Source: Auricularia sp. M13
Lineage: Eukaryota > Basidiomycota > Agaricomycetes > Auriculariales > Auriculariaceae
NCBI GenBank assembly: GCA_037042915.1
Contig: CM073199.1
Coordinates: forward strand, 744,001 to 808,000
Direction: 5' to 3'
Length of the DNA: 64,000 bases
The notes under the pieces were generated by a model that was not told the DNA's origin, did not search any database, and was given only the letters and a program-made list of their open reading frames with translations. Shown piece after piece: positions 22,830 through 34,898 of the stretch. Numbering within the stretch: position 1 is the stretch's first letter; every line of letters begins with the position of its first letter. The position numbers were made by a program, and so were the translations under genes.

Positions 22830-25402
22830 ATGCTTCGACATGGACTCCGCAAACCAGTTCGTTGTGCCAGCATACGCTGCACTCGTTTCCCCGCCGCTCG
22901 CAAGGATTCCATAACGAAGGCATTCAGTACATCTCTTCAATGCGCAGATGACACTGCACTGCTCTCCCGGTCTGCGTATAGGCGCTTTCCCCGACCGGAT
23001 GCAGCTCATCCTCGAAACGACGCGCTGTTCAACAAGGTGCACAATGACATTGGCATCAACCATTTCACGCTTCTCGCGAGCTTCAAAGTCGCTAGGCCTG
23101 ACTGGAGGCTCGTGCGCCTGCTTGCCAATGCACCTGAAGAGCATTATATCCTGGGCAAGACGCTTAACGAATGTCGCATCCCAATCGCCCAGTATAATCA
23201 CTGGAAACCCGTGATCATGGCGCCGACCTTTGGCGAAGCTATGGCTTTGGCGAAGTCTTTGGCGGAGCTACCTCCTAGGTGGTTGTTGTTTCATTTATTC
23301 GCCAATAGGACGACATCGCTCGAGGACGCGCTGCTGGCTGTCGACGCGATAGTATCCCTGCAGAGCCAATTGGACCCCGACACGCTTGCGGCATGCGTCG
23401 TTCTGACTACCCATGCGCTTGCGCACGTCCGGGCGGATGCTCTCGTTCGCCCTATCGTCGTCGTATTCCTACGGCCAGAGGTTTTCGACCACATCTCGCC
23501 TTTCTACGTCAATGCCATGCTCGTCGCGATTTCGCGGTACCCAGCCTCCGATGTGCTCGCGCCGCTGATCTTAAGCCTCGTGCGCGCCCTGCACGCCCGC
23601 GGCGTGAAGCTGGAATCATTTGCTGTCGAACATCTGCTTGCCAGCAAAAGCAACTCGCTCGAGATTACACAGCGTGTGCATCGGATCCTCCAGACGGCTG
23701 CTCGGAACGAGGTCGACCGCGCTGTCGTTCAGGACTATATTACCGTCCTGCAGAAGGAGGGCGCACCCGGATCGGTCGCACAGGTACTTACCGCGCTCAT
23801 CGCGGACGACACTGCAGCAGCAGCGGCAGCGCCGGGCAGCGCATCCTCATTCCCACCTCATTTCCCGCCCCACCTTCCTGCCGAGTCGTTTGCGCAGATG
23901 ACGGTCTTCGACTGGATCAGCTACGTGGCGCAGGCTGCGCGGGATAAGTACGTCCCGGCTGACACACTGCTGGAGCTGTACTCGTTCGCGCAGCAGAGCG
24001 TGGGGCGCGATGCGGCACACAAGGCGTCCAACTTAGTCAGCCTGCGGAGGAAGCTGCTCCCTGCCCTCCTTGCTGGGCTTGTCAGGCGCGGTGAGCCGGG
24101 GCGCGCAGTCACTATATGGGAGGAGTATGTCGCCAAACACCTGAACCCGTCCTCACCCGACCCGCTCAAGCTCGACCGTCATATCTTGGGAGCTGGGCTG
24201 AACGCGCTCAGCCGGGCGGGACATATCATGGAAGCACTCGAGACATTGGATGCACTGGCGCTTCGCGTCGGGGAGGCGGGCTATGTCGGCGGGCGCAGCG
24301 CGTACGAGTACCCATCCTTCGACGCGGATGACCCGACCACACCGCATCCACGCGTGCCGCTCACTAGTATCGCACTCAACGCATTCTTGGACGCGTTACT
24401 CGGCGCGCGACGCCCGGACGCAATCTTTGCGTTGTGGGACATGATGGAGCCCACGTGGGGTGTTGCACCTGACGGCCGCACGCTCGACTTGTTGCTCCAG
24501 GCAGCTGCACTCGCCGGGCGAATGCACGCCGCGCGACCCGTGCGCGAGGAGCTGGCGTACATCCGCTTCCGCGTGCGCGCGCTCTTGCCGTGGGGGCGGC
24601 GCACGACGAACTCGGTCGCGCCGCGCGGCAGCAAGGACGATCCGGTACGCATGGTCCGTGCAATGCTCGCGTCGCGCGAGGTACAAAGCACGTTATGGCG
24701 CGGCGTGCCTGCATGGCAGCGCGCACGCTATGTCTTCCGCTCAGTTGCGCTGGGTAACTGGCCCGAGCTTGAGGACGTGGTTCCTCCTGCATATGCTCTG
24801 CGCGAGGGCGAGCCCATCGAATTTGCATATGCCGAGCACGACCCTGCTTCATGGCACTCCAAGGACGATGACATTCTGGATGACTCCGACTGCGCCAAGG
24901 AGGACGCGCCGGCGGTCGGGATTACGCCTGCTCCCCGCAATGCGTCTAACCTGCTCTATCCTTCAACGACGCCTTCCGCGAAGACATTCCATCTCTACGT
25001 CGCCATGCTGGGCCAGAGTGGGCTCGCGTCGGAGATTGCGCAGGCCCTCGTATGGATGCGCCATCTTGGACTTCTCCCTACTACAGATACCATTGCATTG
25101 GCATTGGTATACTGGCGCACTGTCACCGATGACGCGCCGTCGGTCGAAATCTATAAGGATCTCATCAAACGTAAAAAAGCCGATGACCAGCCCGAGCCTG
25201 ATGCCATTTACGGCTCGGCTTATGTTGCCCTGGTGAAATGGCTACATGACTGGGTGCCCAGCAGGATGCCAACTGTCAGTAGTTTTGCATCCATTTCATA
25301 TTGGCCGTTAACTCACGACAATGTGTTTAGGAAGAGCAAATCCGTGCTCTGGACCACTACACTCGAGCTGTTATTCGCGCCGACGCCGAAGAAGCTTCGT
25401 GA
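22830..25402 (+). CDS. PPR-like helical-repeat protein, probably mitochondrial, 838 aa
   Basis: Exons 22830-25274 and 25331-25402 give 839 codons in-frame. The N-terminus (MLRHGLRKPVRCASIRCTR, then KAFSTSLQ) is basic, rich in Ser/Arg and lacks acidic residues, a good mitochondrial presequence. The rest is alpha-helical with paired helices of pentatricopeptide style, e.g. VPLTSIALNAFLDALLGARR followed by PDAIFALWDMMEP, and KTFHLYVAMLGQSGLASEIA followed by QALVWMRHLGL. The likely role is organellar RNA metabolism or translation, inferred from the fold type only. The 56-nt intron has no in-frame stop, so an unspliced message would read through to 25460 with an altered C-terminus; splicing gives ...TEEQIRALDHYTRAV ending ADAEEAS. 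Confidence 0.7.
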
Positions 25403-25744
25403 CGAGTTGAACGGGTATCTACGGCTACGATTGGAATCTCTAAAATTATGTATTCATTAATATTCTGCAACTCTCTAGACGGAAATGTAGCATCAAGAAT
25501 CCAGGAGGTGGTGCACGTCAGCAATTCCCCAGCCCGGAAATGTCCTGCGGATCTGGCAAGCAACGCCTGCGTCTTGGTTCGGGTGATCTCAAAGCCAGTC
25601 TTGGAAGTGACTGCAATTCGTGTTTTCAAATGTTGCTACTGGTAAGGATCGATGGGAACGAGTGAAGCGTAATTACATTGCGCTGATATTGTATAGACGG
25701 GCTACAACTTATCGACTTGGCATGGTCAACGCAGTGGATGCATG
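25403..25744. other. Convergent intergenic region
   Basis: A short spacer between converging stop codons; nothing recognised. Confidence 0.4.
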
Positions 25745-27396
25745 TTAGCGTCTGGCGACGTGCTCGTCGCGATACTCGGGGGGAGGAGCGCCAGCCTCAC
25801 TCATCGTTACAGGTCCGCGGTCAATGCGCCGGGCGACAAGTTCGACGATGTTGTTGATGTCCAAAGACTGTGCGCGGGTTCCTGAAGAAACGGACTCGCT
25901 GTCCAACCTGCTCGAAGGACCGGACGAATTGCTGCGCGCATTGTCGGGAAAAGCGTGTGCAGCACCAGTGGGGAGCGCCAGCGCTGCGACTTTGCCTTTG
26001 CGACGAGTGACGGCTTCAGGTGGCCCGGGAGACGATGCCGGCGGCCAGATAAGCGGTGTGGATGCGTATGAGGCCTCAGTTTCGTTCATCTCGACGTAGG
26101 GACTCGGAGGACGAGTCTGAGCCAGCTGGGGCCGATTGCTGCGTCTCTGGCGCCGGACCCACCACCACACGAGGATGACTTTAAGGATTACTGCTCCTAG
26201 CACTCCGACTACAGCGCCTATGATGACGTCCTTTGGGGTGCCGCTGGACTTCGAAACCCCAGTCTGCACAGGCTGAGACGGCGTCGGCGTCGCGGGACCG
26301 GAAGTACTGCGAAATCGTTAAATATTTGCGTACTTCGTGACTGTACACACTTATCGGCATCACCGCCAAGTGCGATGAAAGCAGTAACGCTTGTTAGACT
26401 AAAGACCTGGCCACCGCTGTACGCGTTCGTGAAGGTGAGGTTGTGCTCGACTCCGAGGTCCAGATTGGTTCGTAGAAACAGCAGCGAATCCGGTACAAGC
26501 CAGAAGGACGAGCCATTGTAAGTGCCCACGACGTCTCCGTCTAGCGACACGCTGTAGAGCATGTGGCCAAAATTGGTCGATCCTTGAGCAACGACCGCCG
26601 CAGTTCCACGGGGAAGCACGATCGACACGCGGTCGTTGAACTCCGAGGTCTTCCGGAAGGTACCTACTTGTGGCAACTGGGCAGTTTCCCATTTGCTCCC
26701 CGAGTACTCAAACACCGTGTCCGTGGCATTGTAGACCTTTTGCACGAGCGGGGGGCTGCCGATGGTCAGTGTCCCCCTTCCATGACTGTGTCAAGATGAA
26801 CGCACGTATCGGCAGTCACAACTGCGTATTCAAAGTCGAGACTCTGTTGGGGATTCGTGACGTGTGTCTCCAAACTGAGATAATGGTCGCCCGGGGACAA
26901 CTGCCCTAAAGAGAATAATACATCGCCGTCGGGTTTCCCTTCGTGCTGGCCGTTGTCAAGCACCACGGTGTAGGAACAATTTGCACTGCCATATACATAG
27001 ATCGCTGTCCCTTGAAGAACGTGAGAACTCAAGCCTAACTCGGACGGAGCGTCCGCATACCGTGGAAGCGGACGCTGAGGGTTGCGCCATCCGACGACGA
27101 CACGTGAAGAGAATCGCCTATCGGAGAATCTCCATGACTGGTTCTGGTGTACCCGTAGCCACTTCCAGTCCACCAAGAGGCCCAGCCGTGGGCCTTGTCA
27201 CCGTCCGCTATGTCTGTGATCAGGACAGGATGATAGACACTTCGAAGTACGCACAGTAAGGTGAGTACTCGACCAGCGGCGAGGTATCGTCAATGGTGAA
27301 GTTCCTCGCCATGGAAGCGGCAGAAGGGCACGAAGGACGACGATACAGAAGAAGAGAGAGGGGGAAAGTCGGGCGTTCAATGCCCACTGCCATCAT
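25745..27396 (-). CDS. Type I single-pass membrane protein, IDDTSPL-type ectodomain
   Basis: Member of a family common in Agaricomycetes, function unknown. The ectodomain opens with NFTIDDTSPLVEYSPY and continues across an intron (acceptor CACAG at about 27214) to GWASWWTGSGYGYTRTS. It contains TAIYVYGSANCSYTVVLDNG, LSPGDHYLSLETHVTNPQQS and a second such module (FNDRVSIVLPRGTAAVVA, then YSVSLDGDVVGTYNGSSFW). A transmembrane helix follows (IIGAVVGVLGAVILKVILVW) with a WWVRRQRR stop-transfer and a Pro/Ser-rich cytoplasmic tail. Two beta-rich carbohydrate-binding-like modules are my inference. The start is uncertain: ATG codons occur at 27396/27393 (MMAVGIERPTF...) and at about 27315. The first option gives only a weak signal peptide. 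Confidence 0.75.
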
Positions 27397-28991
27397 TCTC
27401 CGCTTCAGCGTCAATCACACAAATTGAGGTGGGAAATCTCGTCAGATAACTGTAAGTAGTTGGACGATGAGAGGCGGAGTCACATCTCTACTACGTTGTT
27501 TTCATGGACCTGCTGCGCCAAAGCAAGGTTACAAATCTCAGGACTTCCAAGAGCTACAGCAACGAGTCTTTCTCTCATCTCATCTTCTTGCCCATGAGGC
27601 GGATTGAACCAAGTGCAGTGATCATGATATACACGCCCGGCGAATTCGCCGCCTGCACTGCCTCTTGTCAGACCCTTTTTGGGCAGTCGGCCGCCGATCT
27701 TGCAGTGTCAGGCAGTCCGATAGAATCACGCCCGGCGTCTCTGCGTGCGAGGAGTGAGATTCCTTCTAGATTATCTTCGGATACAGTAAATCACGCCTCG
27801 AAGACTCAAGTCTCTCTATGCTATTCAATTCCTGAGCGACGTGACGCTGGCAGGCTCTTCAAGTTGAATGTTGAAGCAGGGCAGTCTTGCAAGTCCCGCG
27901 CTGTAGATATTTGGTATGGGAATTTGCTATAAGCAGAATAGCTTCTGGTGAGGCAGTACTTGTGATTGCGGTGTAGATCTCTGTTCCACATTCTAATGAA
28001 GTGGACCGCAGCTCGGACCGCCGATTGTATGAGCGACGAGGCAGAGACAAGGACCTCATAGATACGCTCACTTGTACTCCCGGTTCCGACTTGAGGGAAA
28101 ACTGTGATTGCACCCAAGAAACCAACAAGGGAAATCTGCTGGGCTCGATTACAGTACACATGGTCAGAGGGATTTTGTCTGTAGCATGTCGATTTCATCA
28201 GCGCTCAAAATGACGACATAGGGCCGGCGAGGGTACCTACAAGAACGCGGGGCACGACAAGAGCAGTGAGGTAGTGCGCCTTGGAGTCTAGGTGCTTGAT
28301 GCGCTTCAAGCAACTTGGTGATCAGGTAATATATTTAGGGGAAGCTTAGGATTATAAAAGGAGAAGAATCATTGCATTGACGACCCTCGGTGCTTTGTGA
28401 ATGTCGTGCAAGGGGACGGAGTAGCCTTAGTGGAAAGGAAAAGAAAGGAAAGGAAAACGGAGTCCTCGGGGACATCATTGTCAGCTCGCTGTTCTCGCTA
28501 GGCCAGAATACCACGCACATCCTGAAGACGCGCCATGTGATGCCAGATGGTCAGCTGAAAGTTTTCGAACCGCCCTGGGCTTGCTCTGGGCCACAAAACA
28601 TGGCAGTCCATGGACCAGCGACCGACTGCAGCGCCCGGGCGACATCCATTCAGACCAGACAGACCAGACAGATGCCATGCTGACAATCGTTGAATGTGAG
28701 CAAGCGCTACTAGACTGCGCGGTGCAGCGTTTCGATTCCAATCGGTGAATACTGACAAGGACAAGCAGAACGAAAATCAGATGGGATGTAATCGAAAGGT
28801 TTAGAGCTGACACAAAAAGTGCTTTTAGTCCACCATCAATAGGTCGACGAACCTGAGAGCCATGCTCGACGAAATGGACGGTATGCTATTGGAAGATGAT
28901 GTGACGGATCGGCTCGTGCAATGTCTCGAGTCAGAGTGGCGGAGTTTGACCCTTGACTTGCTACCACTCGATTCTTGCACAATAGCCAGCC
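27397..28991. other. Mostly gene-free stretch, possible membrane-protein relic
   Basis: No intact gene. On the minus strand near 28040-28310 two hydrophobic pieces are readable in different frames (HYLTALVVPRVLVG; QISLVGFLGAITVFPQV). They could be exons or remains of a membrane transporter, but no family motif is complete. The right end holds the promoter of the plus-strand gene at 28992. Confidence 0.3.
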
Positions 28992-29918
28992 ATGGTACGC
29001 GGAGCAGGTGCGTACCGTTATTCACAGCGTACATTGCGCTTTGAATATGACTTTAACCGTTGCGTAGGCAAGTTCAAGCAACGCCGCGGTGGTGGTCGTA
29101 GCTTCAGGTGCGCACGAGCATCCAAACTATTTGCGATTTCACTGACACAATGGCCAATGTTTTCAGCAAGGACATGCACCTCGACAGCGAAGGAACAGCC
29201 GTTGGCACCGACAGCCGGTGCGTGACTGCGTAGCCCAGCGCGCACCACGACCGCGCGCTTATCGAGATCGCGTTACGCAGCGCCAGGCGCAAGCGTCCAA
29301 CGGGCGAAGACGTCGAGGAAGAATCCGAGGAAGACTCCGAGGAGGAATCTGAAGAAGAATCTGAGGAAGAGGAGTCTGAAGAGGAGCCTGCCGCTGGCGC
29401 TGCAACATCGAGTGCTCAGCCAGCCCAGGAGCTCACGCGCGCCGAGCGCCGCGCGTTAAAGAAAAAACAAGGCGCGAAGAAACCCGGAAACGATGACGAT
29501 GAAGAGGACGACGAGAGCGATCTCATCAACCCCAACCACGTCGCGAAGAAACTCACCATTAGCGACATTGGTGCACCGCGCGAGCTTTCCAGGCGTGAAC
29601 GGTCAGTCGATTGTTTTTTAATATTGTTGCCAGCAAACTCATAGTTTTTGTATTCTAGGGAGCAGAAGGAGAAGCAGGAGGCCAAGGAACGCTACATGAA
29701 ATTGCACCTCGCAGGCAAGACCGATCAAGCAAAGGCCGATCTCGCTCGGCTCGCTGAGATCAGGAAGCAACGCGAAGACGCCCTGGCCAAACGCAAGGCC
29801 GAGGCTGAAGGTCAGTGTACTATTTCTCGTAACTTCAATGCCACTAAGCCTGCCTCTTTCAATAGCCAAAGCATCCGAGCTTGAGGCAAAGAAGGCGGCT
29901 TCCAAACAGAGACGGTAA
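28992..29918 (+). CDS. PDAP1/PP28-like casein-kinase-substrate phosphoprotein, 210 aa
   Basis: Orthologue of the 28-kDa heat- and acid-stable phosphoprotein family; the role is poorly defined (growth signalling/RNA-associated in animals). Six exons (28992-29007, 29068-29107, 29167-29217, 29281-29601, 29659-29810, 29866-29918) sum to 633 nt in-frame. The start [20 protein letters not shown] is the diagnostic family N-terminus, split over three small exons. A long acidic Ser/Glu tract ([20 protein letters not shown]) gives casein kinase II sites. The conserved core follows: [20 protein letters not shown], then [40 protein letters not shown] and [20 protein letters not shown]. The end is a basic coiled coil (KKAASKQRR). 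Confidence 0.92.
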
Positions 29919-30434
29919 ACTCTTGCAATGCCCTCTCCCCCGCAAACCTTGTACTATCACATTCAACACAACATTGGACTGTGCTTCTCAGTTGACAACT
30001 TTGAACTGCGCGCTCCGCACTCCGAGCCTTCTCCCAACCATTGAGTACGAGGGAAATTCAGATCCGAAAAGCTACAACTGCAACATTGCACAAGAGGTTC
30101 TGTGGTTCATCGTGCCGGGCCCGGGAAACCTCCAGAAACTCGAATCCCTGCGAACCTCACCGCCTCAGGAAAAGCAAAGGCGGTACCTACTCTGCGCCTG
30201 CACAATGCACTGCATGTCATGCACGTATTATATAATGGCCTGGCTTGTGCAAATGCTGCATCTCATAGAGTCTCCCCAGTCTCGCCATCCCGATGAGAGA
30301 CATGGCGGATGCGTTGCCTGGATTAAAAATGCACTACAAGTAGTCGTTCCCTTGCCAAAACCCGAGATTTTGAAGAAATAGATAGCATGAGAGGCCACGA
30401 ATTGAGTAGTGCATTGGTATCAAAGAAAAATACC
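29919..30434. other. Convergent intergenic region
   Basis: Open frames here lack domain signals. It holds the 3' ends of the PDAP1-like gene and Mak21. Confidence 0.4.
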
Positions 30435-33400
30435 CTAGATGTTGTCCTCCGGGGTTTCGTCGATCATCCGTTGGTAGTCCTCGTAGGTGGCGAACGTCGG
30501 CAGGTCACGCAAACGCTTCTTCTTGCTCTTCTTCAAGTCGGCCTCTGCACCGCGTTTGCGCTTCTTGCCCTGCTCTGGGCCCTCGATGCCGCCCCATTCT
30601 TCCTCGTCCTCCGAGGGCATGATGTCGCCCAGGTCAATGAGCTCGTCGTCGCCCATGACGTCGTCATCCTCCTCCATGAACTCGAGGCCGCCGTCAGACT
30701 CGTCCTCGGATGGCTGTTCTCCCGTCGAGTCTTCCCCAGTGGCAGCTTCATCGTCATCGGAGACGACAGAACCATCGTCCTCGTCGGCTTGGGAAGCGGC
30801 ACTGCCGTCCTCGTCCTCGTCAGGCATTTCTAGGTCTGAATCTTCATCGACGTCGGGGTCAACGTCCAAGTCCGCTGCGCTGCGTTTCATGGCCTATAAA
30901 CCAACATCAGAGAAGAAAGTGGCGTTCATTACGGCACGACATACCGCCCAGACTTCGTCCTCGTCGAGCTCACTTCCCTCCTCATCGTCATCATCACCAC
31001 CTCCGCCGACGCCAGGGTCCTCGCCTTCATCGTCCTCGCCCTTCTTCTTCCTCTTGCCCGCCTTGCCCGCCATTTTCTGCTCCCGTTCATTCTTGAGCTT
31101 GACGAAGCGGTGGTAGAATAGCTGTTCCGGAGCGACCTGTCCCTCGTCGAGCTTGGCCAGGGCTTCATCGTCAAGAGCATTCGCGGTGCTCTCTTCGTCG
31201 GCAACGGGCTGCATAGCACTCGCACCGCGCACAGCCGGCTTTTTCTTCGAGTTCTTCAGCACAAAGCGGTCGAGGAAGCTCGCAAGCGAGTAGAGCCCGA
31301 CGTCCGGGGCACCCGTTAGCCGCGCGCCGTCGCGCAGCTGTTGCGCGTGCAGCGCGACACTAGGATGGTAGTGGTGCAGCAGTGGAACCTATACAATAAC
31401 TCAGTCAGCAGCGTCCTCACGAAGCAATGTGCAGAAGAAAAAGATCCACGCACGAGCTCCCATAAGCACGTCCCCTCGGCATGCGCGTACAGCGGTTCGC
31501 GCTTCGCGGGGTCGTACCTCTGCCTCTCCGCATCACCATCCGGGGCAGGCGCGCCGCCGTTGATCATCTGCCGAAGCTCTGGCTTTTGTTGCACCAAGCG
31601 ACCGAGCATGACAAGCGCTGCGCATGCGAAGCCTGGTCCGTGGAATGCCAGAATCTGGAGCAGACGACGCACAAACGCCGCGCGGCGCGCAGTTTCGGAG
31701 TCACGGCGCATCGCGCGGTTCAGGAGCGTTAGGAAGAGCGCGTGCTTGCCCGAGGATGGCAGACGCGGGTCGAGCAGCGCGGCGTACAGCGTGCGGTAGA
31801 ACCTATTGGAGAGGTCCGCGCCTGCGGGCACCGCGCTCGACGAGACGATGTGATCTATCAGCATGAGCGCCTGCACGCTGATGTTGAACGTTGCCTCATG
31901 CGTGATGCGGAAGAGCGTGTCGATGTGTTTTGTGAAGCTGACATCGCATGAGCAACTCGGGGAGCGGAGAGCTGGGCATGTAGACTTACGAGCTGTCGGA
32001 TAGAGATGCGAAAGGCAGCGCGCGGTTAATGCCCGTCAGGATGGCCGAGATCATCTTGGAGTCGCTTTCCTCGACGTTGGCGAATTCGTCCTCCTCCTCG
32101 TCCTTGCCCTTCTTTTTCTTCTTGTCCTTAGGATGGATCTTGCGCCGCTTCTTCGGGCGCTCAGCTCCCTCGTCCTCCTTCTCGTTCTCGGCGCCATCCT
32201 TTTCCTTGTCATCGCCTTCACCGAGCATCTCCTGGAACAGCTTGAAGTACAGGTCCATCAGCCGGTCCGCGACGGAGCCCTCGCGTGCGGAGAGGACCAT
32301 CTGGTTGAACGTGATGACAGCGTAGTATCTCGCGCGCTGGCTGCGCTTCTCCTTGTTGTCCTTCGCGCCGAATATGGACGCGGACACCTCGCTGATGATG
32401 ATACCCTTCATCTGCGGGTGCGCCTGTACGAGCTGCATGAGCTGGTACGACACGCGGGAAGCTACCGGGCGGTCCGTGTCTCCCTGCACCGTCCGTGCGC
32501 GTCAGCAAAGGGAAGGCGAGGGTTGGAAGTTCTGATTTCAGACGCACGAGCTTGTTGACGAGGAGACGAAGTAGGTTCTGCTCCTGCTCGGGCTTGTCAC
32601 GTAGCAGCTGGAAGATGAACGTTACAGCCTGGATGCGGACGTATGGCAGGGGGTCCATCGACAGAGCCTAGGGTGGATGACCATTTAGCAACGGCAGAGT
32701 CTGCGATGAACGCCATCGCAGCATACCTCGAGGATTTGCAGGATGCTGTAGAAATACTTCTTGAGCCAGTCCTCAAAGTAAAACACGACGAGATACGCAT
32801 CCGTCACATCACTATGGCTAAGTGGCTGGTCGCGGAAGTACTTCAGCTTGCGGTCGGGCGCGCCGCCGCCGGTCCACCAATCGACGATGGCGCGCAGGGC
32901 CTTCAGGCTCTGCTCGCGGCTCTTCTTCTGAGCGAGCGCGCGCAGACTCTCGAGCGCGCGCTGGTTGTGCAGCGGCGAGCCTTGCGCGAGGAGCGTCAGC
33001 GCCGAGAGGCGATCGGACAGCGTGCCACTGGACAGTACGCGCGACAGGAACTGTGCATCTGCGCCGGATGATGTGGACGAATGCGCGTCGAAGCGCTTGA
33101 CGTCTTCCGCGAGTAATGACGCCGCGCGGGTGGAGAGCGACGCGACTTTCTCGGTCGTCGGGGATGCGAGTGGTTTTGCGGATGCTGGCAGCGCGGGGAA
33201 AGCGCTGTACCAATTCGACACGGCGGGAACCAACTGCAAAGGAGTGAGTCCTGCTCCTCAAGATAGCAACGGTAGCACGTACTAGGCCAGATTTAGAGGA
33301 CGACGGCGCAGGTTTGGTGTCAACAACGGGCTTGTTATCCTCCCAACGTATCTTATTTGGTTTCTGCGCCAGGCGTGAGAATGTAGGACACTCCGTAACC

Positions 33401-34247
33401 CCACAAGACTCACTGCTGGTGACACATCTTCTGCAGTTAGCTTGGACTTGAATGATGCTGTTGGTTTCTTTTTACTGGACTGCTGGTCCTACGAAAGTAA
33501 TAAGTTACAGTTGCTGCTCTCCACATACAGCGAAATAGCTCACTGCAGCAGAAGTGTCTGGCGCGGATTCGCTCGCAGGCTTCTTGTTCTTCTTTTCTTT
33601 CTTGTCTTTCTTCTCTGGCTGCAAGCTCAGTCAGTAGGAGTGACATGGAAAGGCGATCGTCAGTCGGGCACGAGTGCACGAAACTGAAGCTGGAAAGATG
33701 CTTGCCTTCGCTACCTCTGCATCCTTGTCGCGCGTAGATTTGTCCTTTTTCTAAGAGACAGCTCAATAAATATGCGGCTATGATGGTTGTTGACCTACAG
33801 CGACAGTATTGTCAGTTTTCTGTTAGCAGTATGAGCACCCAGTGAATTTGCTAGTTCAAAGAACGCACCTGCTGCTTCGCAGTGGCAGGAATTGAGGCGG
33901 GCTTTGCAGCTTCCCTTTCTTTCTTCGATTTCTTTGAGAATAGTGAGCACAACTGATGCGAATGGCAGCATGAATACTTACCGACTTGCTCCTGCTGCTC
34001 AGAGCCTCCGCTTCAGCAGCAGCAGGCAACTTCAATTCCTTCATAAACTGAGATAAATCCTTTGCCAGACCCCGCTGCATAGCGTGTTCAACGTTTGCGA
34101 TCCTATTCTGAGTAAGACGCGCACATCGGTTTTGCTGCTCGACGCGGCAGGCATTTCAGTGTCGCTGTCGATGCCATTGAGGAGTTCCAGGTCGGCGTCA
34201 TCGCCTCCAAGCCCTCTAATATCGTCCTTTTTGAGTTTGCGACCCAT
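30435..34247 (-). CDS. MAK21: Ribosome biogenesis factor Mak21/Noc1 (CBF domain)
   Basis: Nucleolar factor that, with Noc2, assembles early pre-60S particles. Start ATG 34247 gives MGRKLKKDDIRGLGGDDADL. A Lys-rich low-complexity segment in several small exons follows (KSKKEREAAKPAS region, 33.4-34.0 kb). The HEAT-like/CBF body includes FDAHSSTSSGADAQFLSRVL, RKLKYFRDQPLSHSDVTDAY and LVVFYFEDWLKKYFYSILQI. Then come ASRVSYQLMQLVQAHPQMKG, LSNRFYRTLYAALLDPRLPS and HYHPSVALHAQQLRDGARLT. The C-terminus has the conserved Asp/Glu blocks and ends near LPTFATYEDYQRMIDETPED. At least nine exons; order and frames agree with the family from end to end, although I did not sum every exon. Confidence 0.92.
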
Positions 34248-34355
34248 GGAGAATTCTGGCTGGATGCCTGCTGCAAGTTTGCAACGACGAAAGAAAGTAG
34301 AGAAAAGACGCCCGTCGCGGGTTCGAACTCCGGCCGTTCGCTCTTGACCTCGTCC
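34248..34355. promoter_or_regulatory. 108-bp divergent promoter, MAK21 / DCTN6
   Basis: Only 108 bp separate the two start codons, so both genes must share core promoter elements and 5' leaders. No TATA box is visible. The interval includes GACGCCCGTCGCGG, GC-rich with several CG steps. Confidence 0.6.
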
Positions 34356-34898
34356 ATGCCGCCTCTACGCGACAAGTTCACAATTCACTCGAAGGCCGTC
34401 GTCTGCCAGGACGTCGAGCTAAAGGGCGATATTACGATCGGCTCTGGCACGGTCATACACCCAAAGGCAACAATCTTTGCCATTGCCGGACCCATTGTCA
34501 TTGGCGCGAACTGCATAGTCGAGGAGGGCGCGGTCATCGTCAATCGGCGCCGCGAGGTCATGCGCATTGGCGACGACAACCTATTTGAGATCGGCTGTCG
34601 CGTCGAGTGCCCGTCTGTGGGCAACTGCAACACCGTTGGCACGCGCGCTCGTGTCCACCACACACTCCGCATGTCGCACTACTGCAGCGTCTCTGCCGGC
34701 TGCCTTGTCGTTCCTACAGAGGACGAAGTCCTGGACCCGTACACTGTCGTCTATGCCGGCGAGAACGGCCTCTGCGAGCGGAGGAAATGGAGCGGGAACG
34801 GCAAAATGCAGGAAACCGACCTGCGTAGGAAGCACGCCGAGTATTTGCGTGACATGCTGCCCAAGTTCAACCGCTTACGAAGAGGCGAGGGTGCCTAA
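34356..34898 (+). CDS. DCTN6: Dynactin subunit 6 (p27), 180 aa
   Basis: Pointed-end subunit of dynactin, the dynein adaptor, with a left-handed beta-helix (hexapeptide repeat) fold. Single exon. The repeats are visible: KFTIHSKAVVCQDVELKGDI, TIGSGTVIHPKATIFAIAGP, IVIGANCIVEEGAVIVNRRR, then NLFEIGCRVECPSVGNCNTV and MSHYCSVSAGCLVV. A C-terminal helix follows (LRRKHAEYLRDMLPKFNRLR). The ATG at 34356 (MPPLRDKFTI) fits the family start better than any upstream codon. Length is normal for p27. Confidence 0.93.
   Translation: MPPLRDKFTIHSKAVVCQDVELKGDITIGSGTVIHPKATIFAIAGPIVIGANCIVEEGAVIVNRRREVMRIGDDNLFEIGCRVECPSVGNCNTVGTRARVHHTLRMSHYCSVSAGCLVVPTEDEVLDPYTVVYAGENGLCERRKWSGNGKMQETDLRRKHAEYLRDMLPKFNRLRRGEGA

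Noticed and set aside
34318-34335. tRNA B-box-like GGTTCGAACTCC
   Set aside because: No complementary T-stem or acceptor stem around it, and it lies in the 5' leader of DCTN6.
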